Origin: Thamnidium elegans
Lineage: Eukaryota > Mucoromycota > Mucoromycetes > Mucorales > Mucoraceae
DNA length: 64,000 nucleotides
Direction: 5' to 3'
Assembly: GCA_025201345.1 (NCBI GenBank)
Contig: JAIXMG010000014.1
Span: forward strand, 372,001-436,000
Made by a program: the position numbers and the translations under genes. Position 1 is the stretch's first letter. Every line of letters begins with the position of its first letter. Under the pieces are notes generated by a model, which saw only the letters and a program-made list of their open reading frames with translations, was not told the origin of the DNA and did not search any database. Shown here piece after piece: positions 1 to 13,682 of the stretch.

Positions 1-81
1 AAACAAAAAAACGGAACTTTAATGAAAAATGATTAGAGTTTTACTGCTTTTTTATCCATAATACTTCAAATTAAAATAGTA

Positions 82-3000
82 ATGAAGTGGCTCCCTTTAC
101 CTAAAATAGCACATGGTATCGCTATTTACCCATTCAATCCTTCAACCACTATCAAACCAACAGTTTTACCTACACCGACAGACGATTCTTCCATTCATAC
201 CAATGCCTCATCATCTTCTGATCAACCTTCAACTAACGAAAAAGATTATAGTTATTTAATATCACTTGAAGTAGGTGACGAATTATTTATCATTGAACAA
301 CAAGGACAATGGTATAGAGGTTATGTTATTTGTCCTTTAGAAGAAGGAATAAAGCCCAATAAGGCTCCGATCGGTATCTTTCCTAGATCACATGTTTCCA
401 TTAAAGAATATATTGACATTGATCCTGATGAAGCAGACACACTCGTTTTTCGTAAATCTGTTAATTCAGGAGACAGACCTTTATCTGAAATACCAAATGG
501 TTTACCAAGATCCTTTTCTGAATCTTTTATTGTTCAGTCCCATATTTCTTTTGAACCAAGTCGTCCAAGCAGTTTTGGTGATCTCAATTTTGATTTAGAA
601 CCCGAATCAAATAAATCTGTACTTCATATACCCCCTCCACCATTACCTCTTGCTCGATTTGACCAATCCACTATAACCGGCAGTTCTGAACCTCTTGTAG
701 ACGAAATTGCCGCTTGCGTTAGTGAATGGAATAGTTTACTTTATTGTTATATTAATAAGAGGCATTATAATACTTTTAATACAGTAAGAGATCATATCAA
801 TTATTTATTTCAGGCAAGAAGACAATTATTAGATCAAGCACTATCAAGAGAAGAATTAGTTAAATTAAGAAAGGAAATCGTACAACGTATGGTTTCAAGT
901 AATATGGATCAACATCTAGAAATCATCATTCGTCATCCAGAGAAAGGTTATTTATTAGATGCTACAAATGCTTCCATTTGTACTATTTATCGTATGCATT
1001 GGAAATATGCCAAATCAACTTCTGCTACCATTAAATTATTAGATAATTTACAATCTAGTCCAAATCAGCAACAACAACAACAGCAGCAATCACAACAACC
1101 TCAACAACAACAGCAACAACAACAGCAGCAACAGCAACAACAACAACAAGTTCAACAAGCTCAACAACAACCAAAGGGTGCTAAATTCTATCATTTATTC
1201 TTCGAATTAAAGGCCTATGTAGCTCATATATGTCAAGTAGGTGAATACACTGAACTTTATTTCACACTCTATTCAGCCTCGGAAAAAAAGTTTCTAACTG
1301 AACAATTTGTTGTCACCTTAAATTATAATGGTATGCCCAAAGACGAATCACAAATTGGAAAATTACAGTCATTATTTGTTGATTTATCATTACACGATTT
1401 GACCGAGAACTTGTACTTGGTATGTCATATTGTTAAATTGGGTAATATGAAATCGAACGAAAAAGATCATTTTGCGCCAACTTCAATTTTCCACTCCAAT
1501 AAACATCAAACATTTCAAAAGCAACAATTTAATGGTAATTCGATTGCAACACTTTGTCGTAGACCATTTGGTTGTGCTGTACTTGAATTAAAATCATTAT
1601 TTAATGCTAGTATGGATCACGGCGGTACCAATTCAGCGAATGCAGCCCAACAACAATCTTCTTTATTGGAACATGATATGTCAATTTATACTTCTGTATC
1701 TGAATCCAATTATACCAATTTACATGAAGATATTATTTTTAACAACACGAAAGAGTTTCAAAAGAATCCAAAGGCTGATTTATTACGTATCTCTATTCGT
1801 GCCTTTTATGGATTCTTGGATGAAGTGCTCAAGACCAATGCTGCTCTGTTACAAGATGTACCTCATACATTACGTCTCGGATTTGCTGATGTTGTGTTTC
1901 CAGATGATAAAAGAAACGAGCTTTATATTAAATTAGAATCTGGAGATTTTACTCAATTTAATCGATCCAGAAATATTCAAGTAACCATGTGTATACGAGA
2001 TAACAAGACGGGTGATGTGATTGAAAGTGCTATTTCAATTGGTGCAGGTACAAGACCCATTACATTTTGGGAAAGTATGATCATGTATCATGAACAACGA
2101 CCTAAATGGGCCGAGATGATCAAGATCAATATGCCTGATATTCATCAATGGGAAAGATCCCATGTATTTATTACTGTTAAACACAAGAGTTCCAGTTTCA
2201 ATAGTTCCAGTTCTAATCCTACAATATTAAGATTTGGATCCAACGAAGTCTTGATTGCAGCCAACGAAAAGATTATTTCGATTGGTTTCTTACCCTTGTT
2301 TTTACCTCCTTTACACCGAGATTTTGTAGCAGATGGAGTACATACTTTACATTTATACAAGTACGATAAACAATGTGTCTCTCCAAAATATTATCTAGAT
2401 AATACCCCTTGGTGTGCACGATCTTCGTCTCCTTCAAATATGCTGCAACAAAATATTGATTATCTTGCTCGCGTTAGGTCCCCTACTTCAATACGTAAAT
2501 TAAGTCATCAACATTCTCCTTCCAATCAAAGTTTCAAAAGTGCCAATGGTTCATTTGCTTCTTCTATTTTCCCTACAACAACAAGTGCTTCAAATAGTCA
2601 AAGCGATTTATCAACCCATCAAACAAAACTAGTTTCAATTCGTGATTCAATTACTTTATCCACCTTTTTATGCTCAACTCAATTTACTCAAAACAAAACC
2701 TTGGTCAAGTTATTAAATTGGCGTACATTGATGGAAGGTACTGAGGACGGTACATCTGAACTATTATCTGTGTTGGATCAATTTACTTTTGTAGGTGAAG
2801 TAGAGGTAGTTAAATTTTTGGGTGATATATTTGATGCATTATTAGATATCCTTGTGTATCCACACGACGAAGATCAAGTCAATAACGAAATCAACGATCA
2901 AGTATTTGCTGCTATTATTTGGTTATTAGGTATAGTGCAAGATCGACGATTTAGTAACTTTCGACCCGTATTGGATGTTTATATCGACAATCGATTTTCA

Positions 3001-6000
3001 ATTCAAGATTACGAACGTCAATATCACTTGCAGTATAATAGTGAAACTCCCAACTATAGTTATAGACCAGCACAAGAAAGAACTTACGAGCAACTGATCA
3101 AGAGTCTTTGTCGAGTCTGTACCGATACCAGTAAAGCCAAGCTTTTACGCAGCAGTATGAAGGTCTGGGATTATTTGTTTCGATTTATTGTTCGATCCAG
3201 ATTAAACCAACAACAAAAGGAAGATGATCAAGAACGAGTTATAAACGATAATTTATTTAAACAAGAACTAGATCAACTTTTAAAAGACATTACATGGATT
3301 ATGAGTACAGAGCAACCCAATTCAATGATTGGTACACAGACATTAACTTTACAACATTTCGCGGATATTTTGAAAGAATTACACAAGATATTTACCCCCC
3401 AACAGGTAGTTGAGATAGCTGTCAAGTTTGTAGATGCTTGCTCTCATGTTACAGGTAGACTTGTTGGATTTAAGTTAGCCATGATTTTATCTATTGTCAA
3501 GGGTCCTACATTTAATGAATCCAGGTTTGAGTTAGCAAAGAACGTGATTCGATGGATTCGACTTTGGATTAACGGATATGGGTCAACTGCCAAAGACGTT
3601 ATCTTTGCTAGACAAGTAGAGCAACAAGAATTATCTGCTGAATTTAGTCATGCGCAAACAAGACTACCTCGAGGCCAATGGGTTGAAAACCTTCGATTAT
3701 CCTTAACCATTATGAGCGAAGTACTAGACAAGGTCCGAAAATCGTTTGGTATGACATCCTCTGGCCTTTCTTCTTCTTGTATCTCTTCACCATCTGTTAG
3801 TAACTACTCTCGACCTACATCATTTGCCACTACAGTCGATGAAGAATTCAACCAACATGATTTAAATGTAATTACAGAGGTAACACTTCAGCTAGTGCCT
3901 CAATTACTAAACGCATACAAGGAACTTCAAAAAATAACAATTCAAGCTATGCATGTATCCAATGCACCTGTTAATGAATCCTTTGCTAGACCTCATTCAA
4001 GACAGTCCTTTAGTATCTTGCGAGAACGCACTAGTTCAATTGGTACAGGTGGTAAAAACCCCTTGACTTCACAAGAGTCATTACAGGACATAAAAACGAA
4101 TGGGTCTATACCTGGTGCCAATGCCTCTACAGCCACAATTTCCGGAGGCTCTAATGGTAATTTTTAGATTTTTTATTTTATTTTATGCAAATTTTTTTTT
4201 ATTTTTTTTTATTAACATATATTTATAGTTGTTTTACAAGCATTATCTACTTCTCCTTCAACACCATTTCCCAACACATACCCATTCCAACCACGTACAC
4301 CTAGTCCAGGTCTCAGCAACGAACACATTGCTATGATCACCACTGGTCTACTTGACCTAACCGTGATTATTCTCGAACTATTCTACCTTACGCCCAAACA
4401 ACAATGGATTACGTTTATCAAGAAGATGTACGAACAAGACGGTATTGAAGAAACCAGTGATTTCCTTCGAAAGGTAGTTTATATCTGTATGGGCATACTC
4501 TTTGGTGATAACATTATGACCTTGGAAGAATCTACTTTAAATACCAACATCATGTCTCAAATCGATGAAACACAGAGTAAACGAAAGATTCCCGATACTT
4601 GGTTAAACTTGTCTACAATTGCTCATCAGATCGTACTTTGTCATATCCTGGATCCTATTAAATCTATACTTGAACTACCTGATTTTATGCCTACAGAAAA
4701 AGCCCATACTGATGATGATGACGACGATGATGATACAGTACGTACTATCGATCTCTCCATCGTCAAGACCAAGACAATTGCTGATCAAAAGTCCTGCTTA
4801 TTGTTATGGCGTGTATACTTTGTTGGATTCCTACGTGTTATCGGCAGTCCTAAACTAGAGGTCGCTGAGTTTATGCCGCAAGCGCAACGAGCAGTATGGA
4901 AGATAATTGGTAACATGCGAGGCGAAATTGGTGCTAAGACCTTCTTATCACTTTGGCATTTAGCTGGTCGCTCCACAGCCGAAGAAAGCACTACTATTCA
5001 AATACCCATGGATTACTTTGGCCTTAACCATTCACCGGACCATACGTATTTCAGTGACGATTCCTCTATTCGAAAATCCATGGCTTCTATTGAAGAAGTA
5101 GATGATGATGAATTTAATATTCGAAACAGTGTTCGGATTGGTCCTACAGATGAAGTACCACTTTCTTCTATCAATGAAGAAAATTATACTGATTCTGGTC
5201 TTGTCGAATCAAGGGTATCGTTTTTACAAGCTGATCTAGCTTACTTTATCCTTAGTCCATTATGCGCTGTTAGTTTAACGTTGCATGATCGTGTGAGATC
5301 CAATGCTATTAGTGTGATTGCTGATATCATTGCTATTGAGCTGTACTCGTTTGGTGAGCTGGGACATATTCAACACACCTTAATCAGTACATTAGACCGT
5401 TTGGTAATGTCAGAAGAAAAGGGTGACGATGAAATCTGTAGCAAGATGACGATCGAACTAATCAATGCACTTGAACAACGTTTACAAACTGACGGTCGTA
5501 CCGATTTAATAGAAGTTGGCTTAAAAGCAGTTGACTCACTCTGCAAATTCCTGAGCTTACTGTTACAGATTCGAAGTTTACCTATGGACGATGATGAATT
5601 CATGGATGAACGAATTACTGCTACACTCAAACTGATGAAATTTATTCAAGTGATTGAACGAGAAGAAATTTACATTAAATATGTACACCAACTGGTTCAA
5701 CTTCATCTTGACAGTCGAAACTTTATTGAAGCTGCATTGACGTTAAGATTTCATGCTGATTTATTAAGTTGGGACCCAACTGATAAACTAAGTGCTATTA
5801 GTGATCTTGGTCTACCTGCTCAAAGTTCATTCCATCGTAAAGAAGGTCTTTATACCAAGATGATCACCTATCTAGATCAAGGAAATGCATGGGAACTCTG
5901 TATAAAACTCTGCAAGGAACTTTCATACCAATACGAATCGACCTTATACGACTATTCTAAGCTAAGTGAGATCCTTCATCGTCAAGCAACACTCTCTGAA

Positions 6001-7457
6001 AACATTGTTAAAAAAGAACGTTGTTTCACTGAATACTTTCGTGTTGGATTTTACGGCCGAGGTTTCCCAGCTAGTAACCGTAACCGTCAATATATTTACC
6101 GCGGATTAGAATGGGAAAAGATGCCATCGTTTGTAGAGCGTATGCAGAACCGACATCCTAATGCGCAACTGTTACCAAGCAAGATATCCAATTCCATTTC
6201 AATTCCAGAAGATCAATTAAAAGAATTAGAGAGTACATTGGACGGTCAGTATCTTCAAATTACGTCGGTTACACCTGTTCCTGACCTAGATTCCAACTCT
6301 TGTCTTTCCAATCCAATTGTACCAGACAGTATTAAAAAGTACTATTACTTTAACAACGTCTCTAAATTCTCGTTCTCCAGACCTGTCATTCGTCCTCCCT
6401 CTACTGATATAGACTTAAAACAGCCTGAATCCGACTTTTTAAACCTCTGGACCGAAAAAGTTGATTTTGAATGTGAAGATAACTTTCCCACTATCGTACG
6501 TCGTTCCAAGATCCTTCACTCTCAACTTATTGTGGTCTCACCTATTGAAAACGCTGTAACTGCTATGGAAAACAAGAACAAGGAATTAATCTCGTTGGAA
6601 AGAAAGTATTCAGCTTATTTAAGTACAAATAGTCGTCGATCCTCAAACGCCAACCAAAATATCAATATCAATCCATTTTCAATGTCTTTGAACGGTGCTG
6701 TGGATGCACCAGTAAATGGCGGAGTACCTCTATATAAAAAAGCCTTTTTAAGTAAAGCATATTGGGAGAAGAATCCAGAGATGAGGTCATGGATTCATCG
6801 TTTACAAGATGCTATTCATCAGCAGGTAAATACATACGTATATATTTTTAAATTATTGTATAATTTAGCTAACACCAAAAAAAAAAAAAGGTTCAAATTA
6901 TTAAGAAATGTCTTGATACACATAACAAACTTGTAAGCGCGGAAATGCGTCCTTTCCATACTACTTTAACCGAATGTGAGTATCCCTTTATACAAAACCA
7001 TAACAAAAAAATATTCATTCATTTCTTTTTTTTTATATGTATAGTTTTCCACAAGAATTTTGCAGATGAAATCAAATCGATTAAAGAAAAGACGGATCAA
7101 GAAGCCTTACAAACCGAACAACCAACGACTTTACCAAGCAACAACATGATCAGCCGTCGACGGTCTACTATCTCTAGCAGTACAACCGAGAATGGTATGG
7201 AAGACTTTATTAAATCACGTCAAAACTCTACACTAAGTCAAACACCCGGTATTGGAGGTGTGCCAGTCTTACCTCAACTACCCGTTATGTCACCTATTAG
7301 CCGCGCATTCTCTATCCGTACACCTGTCAGCGAGAACTCACCTGGGTTCCCACCACAATCCTTTGAACATGCAACCATGTCTCGAGCAGAAAGTTTATCA
7401 CGTACACTTAAAATGTCACTTCGTAGTAAAAAGTCAAGAAAGAAGTCGACTCTTTAA
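82..7457 (+). CDS. DOCK-family Rho/Rac guanine-nucleotide exchange factor
   Basis: Spliced CDS join(82..4156,4229..6825,6891..6975,7045..7457); all junctions are GT-AG and in frame, giving 2389 aa. The start is chosen because residues 1-20 (MKWLPLPKIAHGIAIYPF) match the usual DOCK N-terminus running straight into an SH3 domain (about 10-100, with VGDELFIIEQQGQWYRGYV). A pure poly-Q tract lies at about 329-363. A C2-like DHR-1 domain is at about 600-755 (NELYIKLESGDF, FWESMIMYHEQRPKW). The DHR-2 catalytic region covers about 1830-2300 (ALTLRFHADLLSW, YFRVGFYGRGFP, MRPFHTTL) and ends in FFHKNFADEI across the last intron. Family knowledge: DHR-2 exchanges nucleotide on Rac/Cdc42-type GTPases, and the SH3 partner is ELMO (Dck1-Lmo1-Rho5 in yeast). 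A role in actin and polarity signalling is inferred. The C-terminal 140 residues are Ser/Pro-rich and basic. Confidence 0.93.
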
Positions 7458-7531
7458 AATATATATATATATAAATAAAAAAGAAAAATTTTAATAAAGA
7501 AAAAAAAAAAAAAAAAAAACTCAATTTTTTT

Positions 7532-9350
<1,819 letters not shown>

Positions 9351-9585
9351 TCTATCTTTATATATAAAAGAGAAAAAAAAAAGAAGAGGAAAGAAGAGGA
9401 AAAAAGAGGGAGAGAAAGAAAAAGAAAAAAACAAAGCAAGCCACACGTTAAATGTTGTTTTTTAAAAAAAACGTCACTCTCCTTTGTTAAGTATAAGTGG
9501 CGTTTCCCCAGAAATTCTAAAAATAGCTTGCAAATAAAGGAGAGAAAGTTGAACAAGTTCTTTATCTCTTCTTTTTTCTTCTTCC

Positions 9586-9612
9586 CTCTCTCTCTCTCTC
9601 TCTCTCTCTTTA
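9586..9612 (+). promoter_or_regulatory. CT-dinucleotide pyrimidine tract before the 9627 start
   Basis: An uninterrupted TC repeat lies just upstream of the ATG at 9627. Pyrimidine tracts of this kind precede many starts in this window (for example 24488-24520 and 21025-21062) and are typical of fungal core promoters and 5' leaders. The region 9351-9626 is shared with the divergent kinase gene. Confidence 0.5.
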
Positions 9613-9626
9613 CACTAAAGAAAAAG

Positions 9627-10790
9627 ATGTCTTCTGCAATAGAGAATATGACTAGTGACTTTAATAGATTAAATTTTAGTACACCTCATCCTACTTGGCT
9701 TACTGGTAATACACTCACAAAAAAAAAAAAAAAACTTTTATGCGTATATTTATAGATTTATGTTTTCTTAGGTAACCAAAGAACAAGTAACCGTAATCTT
9801 CAGTGTCTATCAAGCGATGATGAAGATGATGATGAAGAAGAAGACGACGACGATAATGATGATGAAGAAGAAGATAGTGATAATGGTAGTAAACTCAAGG
9901 TAAAATCAATTCTATCATACAAGAAAAAGTCTAATATACCATTACCAAGTGATGAAGAAGGTAAAAAATAGGGGTTTTCTCCTCATTTGTCGGAGTATAC
10001 ACATATCTGTTTACACTAAACAATAACAATACCTTTTTTAATTATAATAGATGAAGATGAAGAAGAAGAAGAAGAAGAGGAGGAGGATAATCGTATATTA
10101 TTACCGTTAATACAACAAAGAAATTCGTTTCATAATCAACATAATGATAATGATGATGATAATGAAGTGATTGGTCAACACTTGAGACATGCTTCTTCAT
10201 CTTCTCATTTAGATGCACCCCCTAACACTAGTATGCATCAATTTCAACAATTTCAACAGCAACAACAACAAATGGCTCAATACCAATATAATATGCAACA
10301 ACAATATAATTACCAAATCAAACAACAACAACAACAACAGCAGCAGCAGCAGCAACAACAAAAGAAACCTGTTCGTATGACAAACATGTCTGGTATGGAT
10401 TTATTAATTCAAAGAGAACAAGAAAAAGCTGAATCTAAACGTCAAAAACCAAAGATGAATCCAGGTAAAGTAAAGATTGAAGGTTTATTAGGTAAATTGC
10501 CTGAAGCTGGATCACATAATATTAATTTTCAACAAATTCAACAACAACATCAACAGCAACAACAACAGCAGCAGCAGCAAAGAAAAAAATACCATAATCC
10601 TTCCATGTATGATTATTATACAAATGGTAGGTCTTCTGTGCCTCCTGTATATAATCAACAACAACAATTTTATCAAGTACCTAATTTTATGAGTAATGGC
10701 AACCTGTATAACATGACTCAACAACCTTCAAGACCTAACAGTACAATGCAATACCAAAAAAGATTTGGTAATCAAGAATATACCATCTAA
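9627..10790 (+). CDS. Acidic and polyglutamine-rich protein, unknown function
   Basis: join(9627..9705,9772..9960,10051..10790), 335 aa, GT-AG introns in frame. Residues 30-60 and 90-130 are almost entirely Asp/Glu/Asn (two acidic blocks encoded by GAT/GAA runs). The C-terminal half has three separate poly-Q tracts. Between them sits the only complex segment: MSGMDLLIQREQEKAESKRQ and VKIEGLLGKLPEAGSHN, which looks like a conserved short-motif region, but I do not recognise the family. Composition (acidic + Gln-rich, no membrane segment or signal peptide) fits a nuclear or RNP-associated disordered protein; that is inference only. The stop codon lies 54 bp from the left end of the mobile element at 10844, so that element sits in its immediate 3' flank. 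Confidence 0.8.
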
Positions 10791-10843
10791 ATATCCCCCC
10801 CACTCTTTTTGTATTTTGAAATAAAAAACTAAATAAACCTTGG

Positions 10844-10971
10844 TACAGCTGAGCCACTTGAAAAATATTTGGGACACAAGTTTTGAAAATGGGACACAAG
10901 TTTTGAAAATGGGACACCAAGTTTGAAAATGGGACACTTTTCCAAAATGGGTCAGCTCTTCCAAGTCATTC
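10844..10971 (+). repeat. Left terminal inverted repeat with GGGACAC subterminal units
   Basis: Four GGGACAC motifs occur about 20 bp apart, each preceded by an AAGTTTTGAAAAT-like spacer, followed by GGGTCAGCTCTTCC. The same order occurs inverted at the right end. Such arrays of short subterminal units usually bind the transposase; that role is inferred here. Confidence 0.8.
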
Positions 10972-12703
10972 CCAAATAAATTAATTATTGATTCTAATGA
11001 GTGATGGATTGATGTCGTCTTTTTCTTTTCTCGAACAAGCTTTGTAAAATTCTCCTTTTTAATTTGTGGGTTCAAAGGTTGTGTATGCACAGCACCAGCA
11101 ATAATAATCATGATCTTAAATCCCAAAACAGCATCATTTGCTTCTTTAGAATTGCTATTAACAAACGTATATATGGTGTATGGCTGTAAATTGCTAGATG
11201 CAGTGAAATCACTGAAACATCTGGCAAGACAAAATGTGCTGATGTGAGAGAATTTGGATCTAAGTTGCCGGATATGATTGGTTGGATCCATATCTATTGG
11301 CAATTTATAGTCGTCTCTTTCGACAATAATTGCATTGGTTTTTTTCTACTGAGTTAGTGTCTAGGTAAATTGACGTTTTGTTTGATGGAATAAAGTTCAT
11401 TGTTGTAGGACCAACTTCAGGTTTCATTTGTTGGTCGATCCTTATGCTTGAAATGACTAAAAAGTTGGCTGATCGTGAACTGATTATTAATTTTTTTAAA
11501 TTATCTTCATGTAATGTTGTAAATCTTAGTTCATTCGGATATGACGTAAGGTTTGGTACAGAGGATTGATGACCAACACCAATGAATTGTTCATGATGTG
11601 CATCGACGGATGGAAATCGAGAGTACGATTCCATCCCATTAACCAATAGCACTTCGTTTTGATTTACAAGGATCGATCCAACCAACAATTGCGATAACGC
11701 CATGGATAGGTAGGGCTTCAAGTGCCAAGACGTATTTAACAACATTAACTGCATTTCATCTATTTCCACATATTTTTTAAATGAGAGTAATTCACAGTAT
11801 GGGCTTGTTCTAATTATCTTGTCAATTGTTGAATAGGTTTTCGGTGTATGAATACAATCGCTAGCGTGAGATATTGATGGTGACGATGGCACGGTCAATT
11901 TCAATCCTTTGTTGTCGTTCTTAAATATGTGAACGTGCTACGAATCAGGAATAAAGCAAATCATTCTTTGCTTGTCTTCATCTTCATCCTCCAAAATAAA
12001 CGGTTTTAAATTCAAACATTCAATTATTTTGGTACACCACCATTTATGCCACCAGTGCCAATTTAGCGAAATTTCTGCATCGACACCACCATATCATAAG
12101 GAAATATTTAGACATTTGATAATATAAAAGGTTCTTGCTTACATATGAATTTATTGTTAAAAAAAAGGAAAAAAAAGATGGAATAAATAAGTAATTATAA
12201 TCATGGGGTTTATTCAACCATGATAAAACGAGGTTTATTCAAGTATGATAAAAAGGATTTATTTAATCATCGTGATATTTATATTACAATTTCCTTTCTC
12301 ACGGTATTAAAAAAAAAGCCGTTTTTACATGTAAAGTACCTGTTATTGTAAATGGTGGTGCACCAAAAAAATTACGCTATAAATTGACACTGGTGGTGTA
12401 AATGGTGGTGTACCAAGAATTAACCATTATTTTTCTTGATCGTTCGTCTATTTTGCATTCATTGCACAAATCCGTTAGGTTTACGTTGCTTTCTTCTTCA
12501 TCTGTTACTTTGTGTTTCAATGTTTTTTCTGTTTGACTACTTAAACTCGGCTGACTTCCCACCAAGCCTCCGTTGCCTTGAAACACATTTGTTTCAGTTG
12601 GAACTATAAAAACGGATCAGTCTTTCCGTTTTTTTTTTAATAAAAAAGATGTATGTGTACCTTCCATATGATTTTGCTGAATATGAAGTGAAAGTAACTC
12701 CAT
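10970..12703 (-). pseudogene. Unrecognised gene inside the TIR element, disrupted
   Basis: Start at 12703 (MELLSLHIQQNHME), exon 1 12661..12703, GT-AG intron, exon 2 from 12603 downward. The reading frame is broken three ways: a 395-bp MITE at 12031-12425, an in-frame TAG at 11938-11940, and a frameshift in a 7-nt A run at 11339-11345 (minus strand). Across the MITE the frame continues exactly when one 8-bp duplication is dropped (KCKIDERSRK... then IECLNLKPFILEDEDED). The remaining product is about 550 aa, with an acidic stretch (EDEDED), RMICFIPDS, YSRFPSVDAHHEQF and LPIDMDPTNHIRQL. I recognise no DDE/RVE, helicase, tyrosine recombinase or reverse-transcriptase motif. The 3' end is unclear because the open frame runs on into the left TIR (THFGKVSHFQTW). 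It is the only gene in the element and so a candidate mobility or cargo gene. Confidence 0.65.
12031..12425. mobile_element. MITE copy 1, 395 bp, with 8-bp TSD
   Basis: Flanked by perfect direct repeats ATTATTTT at 12023-12030 and 12426-12433. Terminal inverted repeats start GGTACACCACCATTTAT at 12031 and are mirrored at 12375-12414; the right side carries 11 extra bases (AAGAATTAACC). The 8-bp duplication points to a hAT-like (or other 8-bp TSD) transposase acting in trans. The interior contains several short ATGATAAA/TTTATTCAA-type repeats and a 33-bp core (12271-12303) bounded by CGTGA/TCACG. There is no coding capacity. It is inserted in the coding region of the TIR-element gene. Confidence 0.85.
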
Positions 12704-13414
12704 TGGATTAGACGAGAAAAGACAACCTCAGAGTTTATATCTGTTTAATATCCTTATTATTCTTTATACCTTTATTATTTTCTTTTAATAAATTTATATT
12801 CTATCAATCATCTTTTGTTATACTTGTAATATCAATTTACATTTTCTTTTGTAATTCAAATTGGTAATTTATTTGTCCTGAACTCAGATTAGCGATACCA
12901 CCCTTTTTTTTCTTCAACGATAATCTAATTGTATCTAGTTATAGTTACCTTATCATTACACTATGAACGTAATAAATCTCATTAAAAAAATTACATCGAA
13001 TTTGTTTAAATATGTACCTTCATAGGCTTTCAAGTAATGATCTCTTAATAATTGAGATCTAGAGTATTTGTGTCGACAAAGTATACAATAATGTACAATT
13101 ATGACTATTTCGGTCATGTAAAAACAACTTTCTACTTTGAAATAAGAGGTTTTTCATTGGCTGAATGTTTTTTTGAGTAGGATACTTGAGTAGGCTACTC
13201 GAGGTTTTTCATTGGATAATTTTTTTTTGATTGTGGGTGGCAAATCTTACAGTTCACAACTGAAAACGAATGAATTTCATGCCAGAAAAAGTTTACCAGA
13301 CAAAAAGGTAACCAGACAAAAAAGGTTCCCTTGCGAAAAAAAAACAGTTCATAATTCAAGCATAAAACAATACGTGTAAAACCATCAAGATTGCTCAAAT
13401 ATCTTTGCTTTTCA
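12704..13414. other. Non-coding 5' region of the TIR-element gene
   Basis: Between the element gene's start and the right TIR I see AT-rich DNA, the dispersed repeat described separately, and two nearby copies of AGGTTTTTCATTGG (13148 and 13202). Short open frames here show no family features and one reads straight through the TIR. Confidence 0.5.
12840..12961 (-). repeat. Dispersed ~120-bp repeat, copy A
   Basis: The reverse complement matches 40714-40822 closely, including the shared blocks GGTATCGCTAATCTGAGTT and AATTTGAATTACAAAAGAAA. It sits upstream of the unrecognised gene inside the TIR element, so the partner copy may be a remnant of another element of the same family. Confidence 0.7.
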
Positions 13415-13560
13415 CTTGTTGTCCTGTTTCCAAATAAGTGTCCCATATTTTCTTGGCTGTCCCGTTTTTGAAGAGCTGACCCATTTTGGAAAAGTGTCCC
13501 ATTTTCAAACTTGGTATCCCAGATTTTTTTTCGTGGCCCAACCTAATTACTTCAGCTGTA
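13415..13560 (-). repeat. Right terminal inverted repeat
   Basis: Reads on the minus strand as CAGCTGA, a 13-14 bp insertion, GCCACGAAAAAAAATCTGGG, then the GGGACAC/GGGTCA series seen at the left end. The copy continues inward with two further GGGAC-like units (GGGACAGCC and GGGACACTT). Confidence 0.78.
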
Positions 13561-13682
13561 ATGCTAAACCCTCATTTTTTTTATGCGGCAGTCACAGTTT
13601 TTTTAAGCGCTTTTTTATAAAAATTTACGTTTTTTTTTTTTCTTTTTCCTTTTTCACTTTGCATGCAAGTAATACCTAATTA

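Larger units (their letters stand above)
10844..13560. mobile_element. TIR element (2.7 kb) with TA flanks and one unrecognised gene
   Basis: The ends are inverted copies: TACAGCTGA at 10844-10852 and TCAGCTGTA at 13552-13560, consistent with a TA duplication around CAGCTGA termini. Inside each end lies a long imperfect inverted repeat built of about 20-bp units ending in GGGACAC (left 10851-10971, right about 13415-13540 inverted), including a 46-bp block at 10917-10962 that is identical to its inverse at about 13473-13519. The right arm carries a short insertion relative to the left. One gene (minus strand) fills the interior. TA flanking would fit Tc1/mariner-like integration, but no DDE transposase is seen inside, so the superfamily is undetermined and the element may be non-autonomous or encode something unfamiliar. 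It lies between the polyQ gene and the DIS3L2 gene, ending 122 bp before the latter's ATG. Confidence 0.75.

Noticed and set aside
10728..10976. C-terminal continuation of the TIR-element gene into the left repeat
   Set aside because: The translation is just the GGGACAC repeat read through (SHFQTWCPIFKTC), so it is not believed to be real coding sequence.
10844..13560. LTR retrotransposon
   Set aside because: The terminal repeats are inverted, not direct, and no reverse transcriptase, integrase or primer-binding site is visible.
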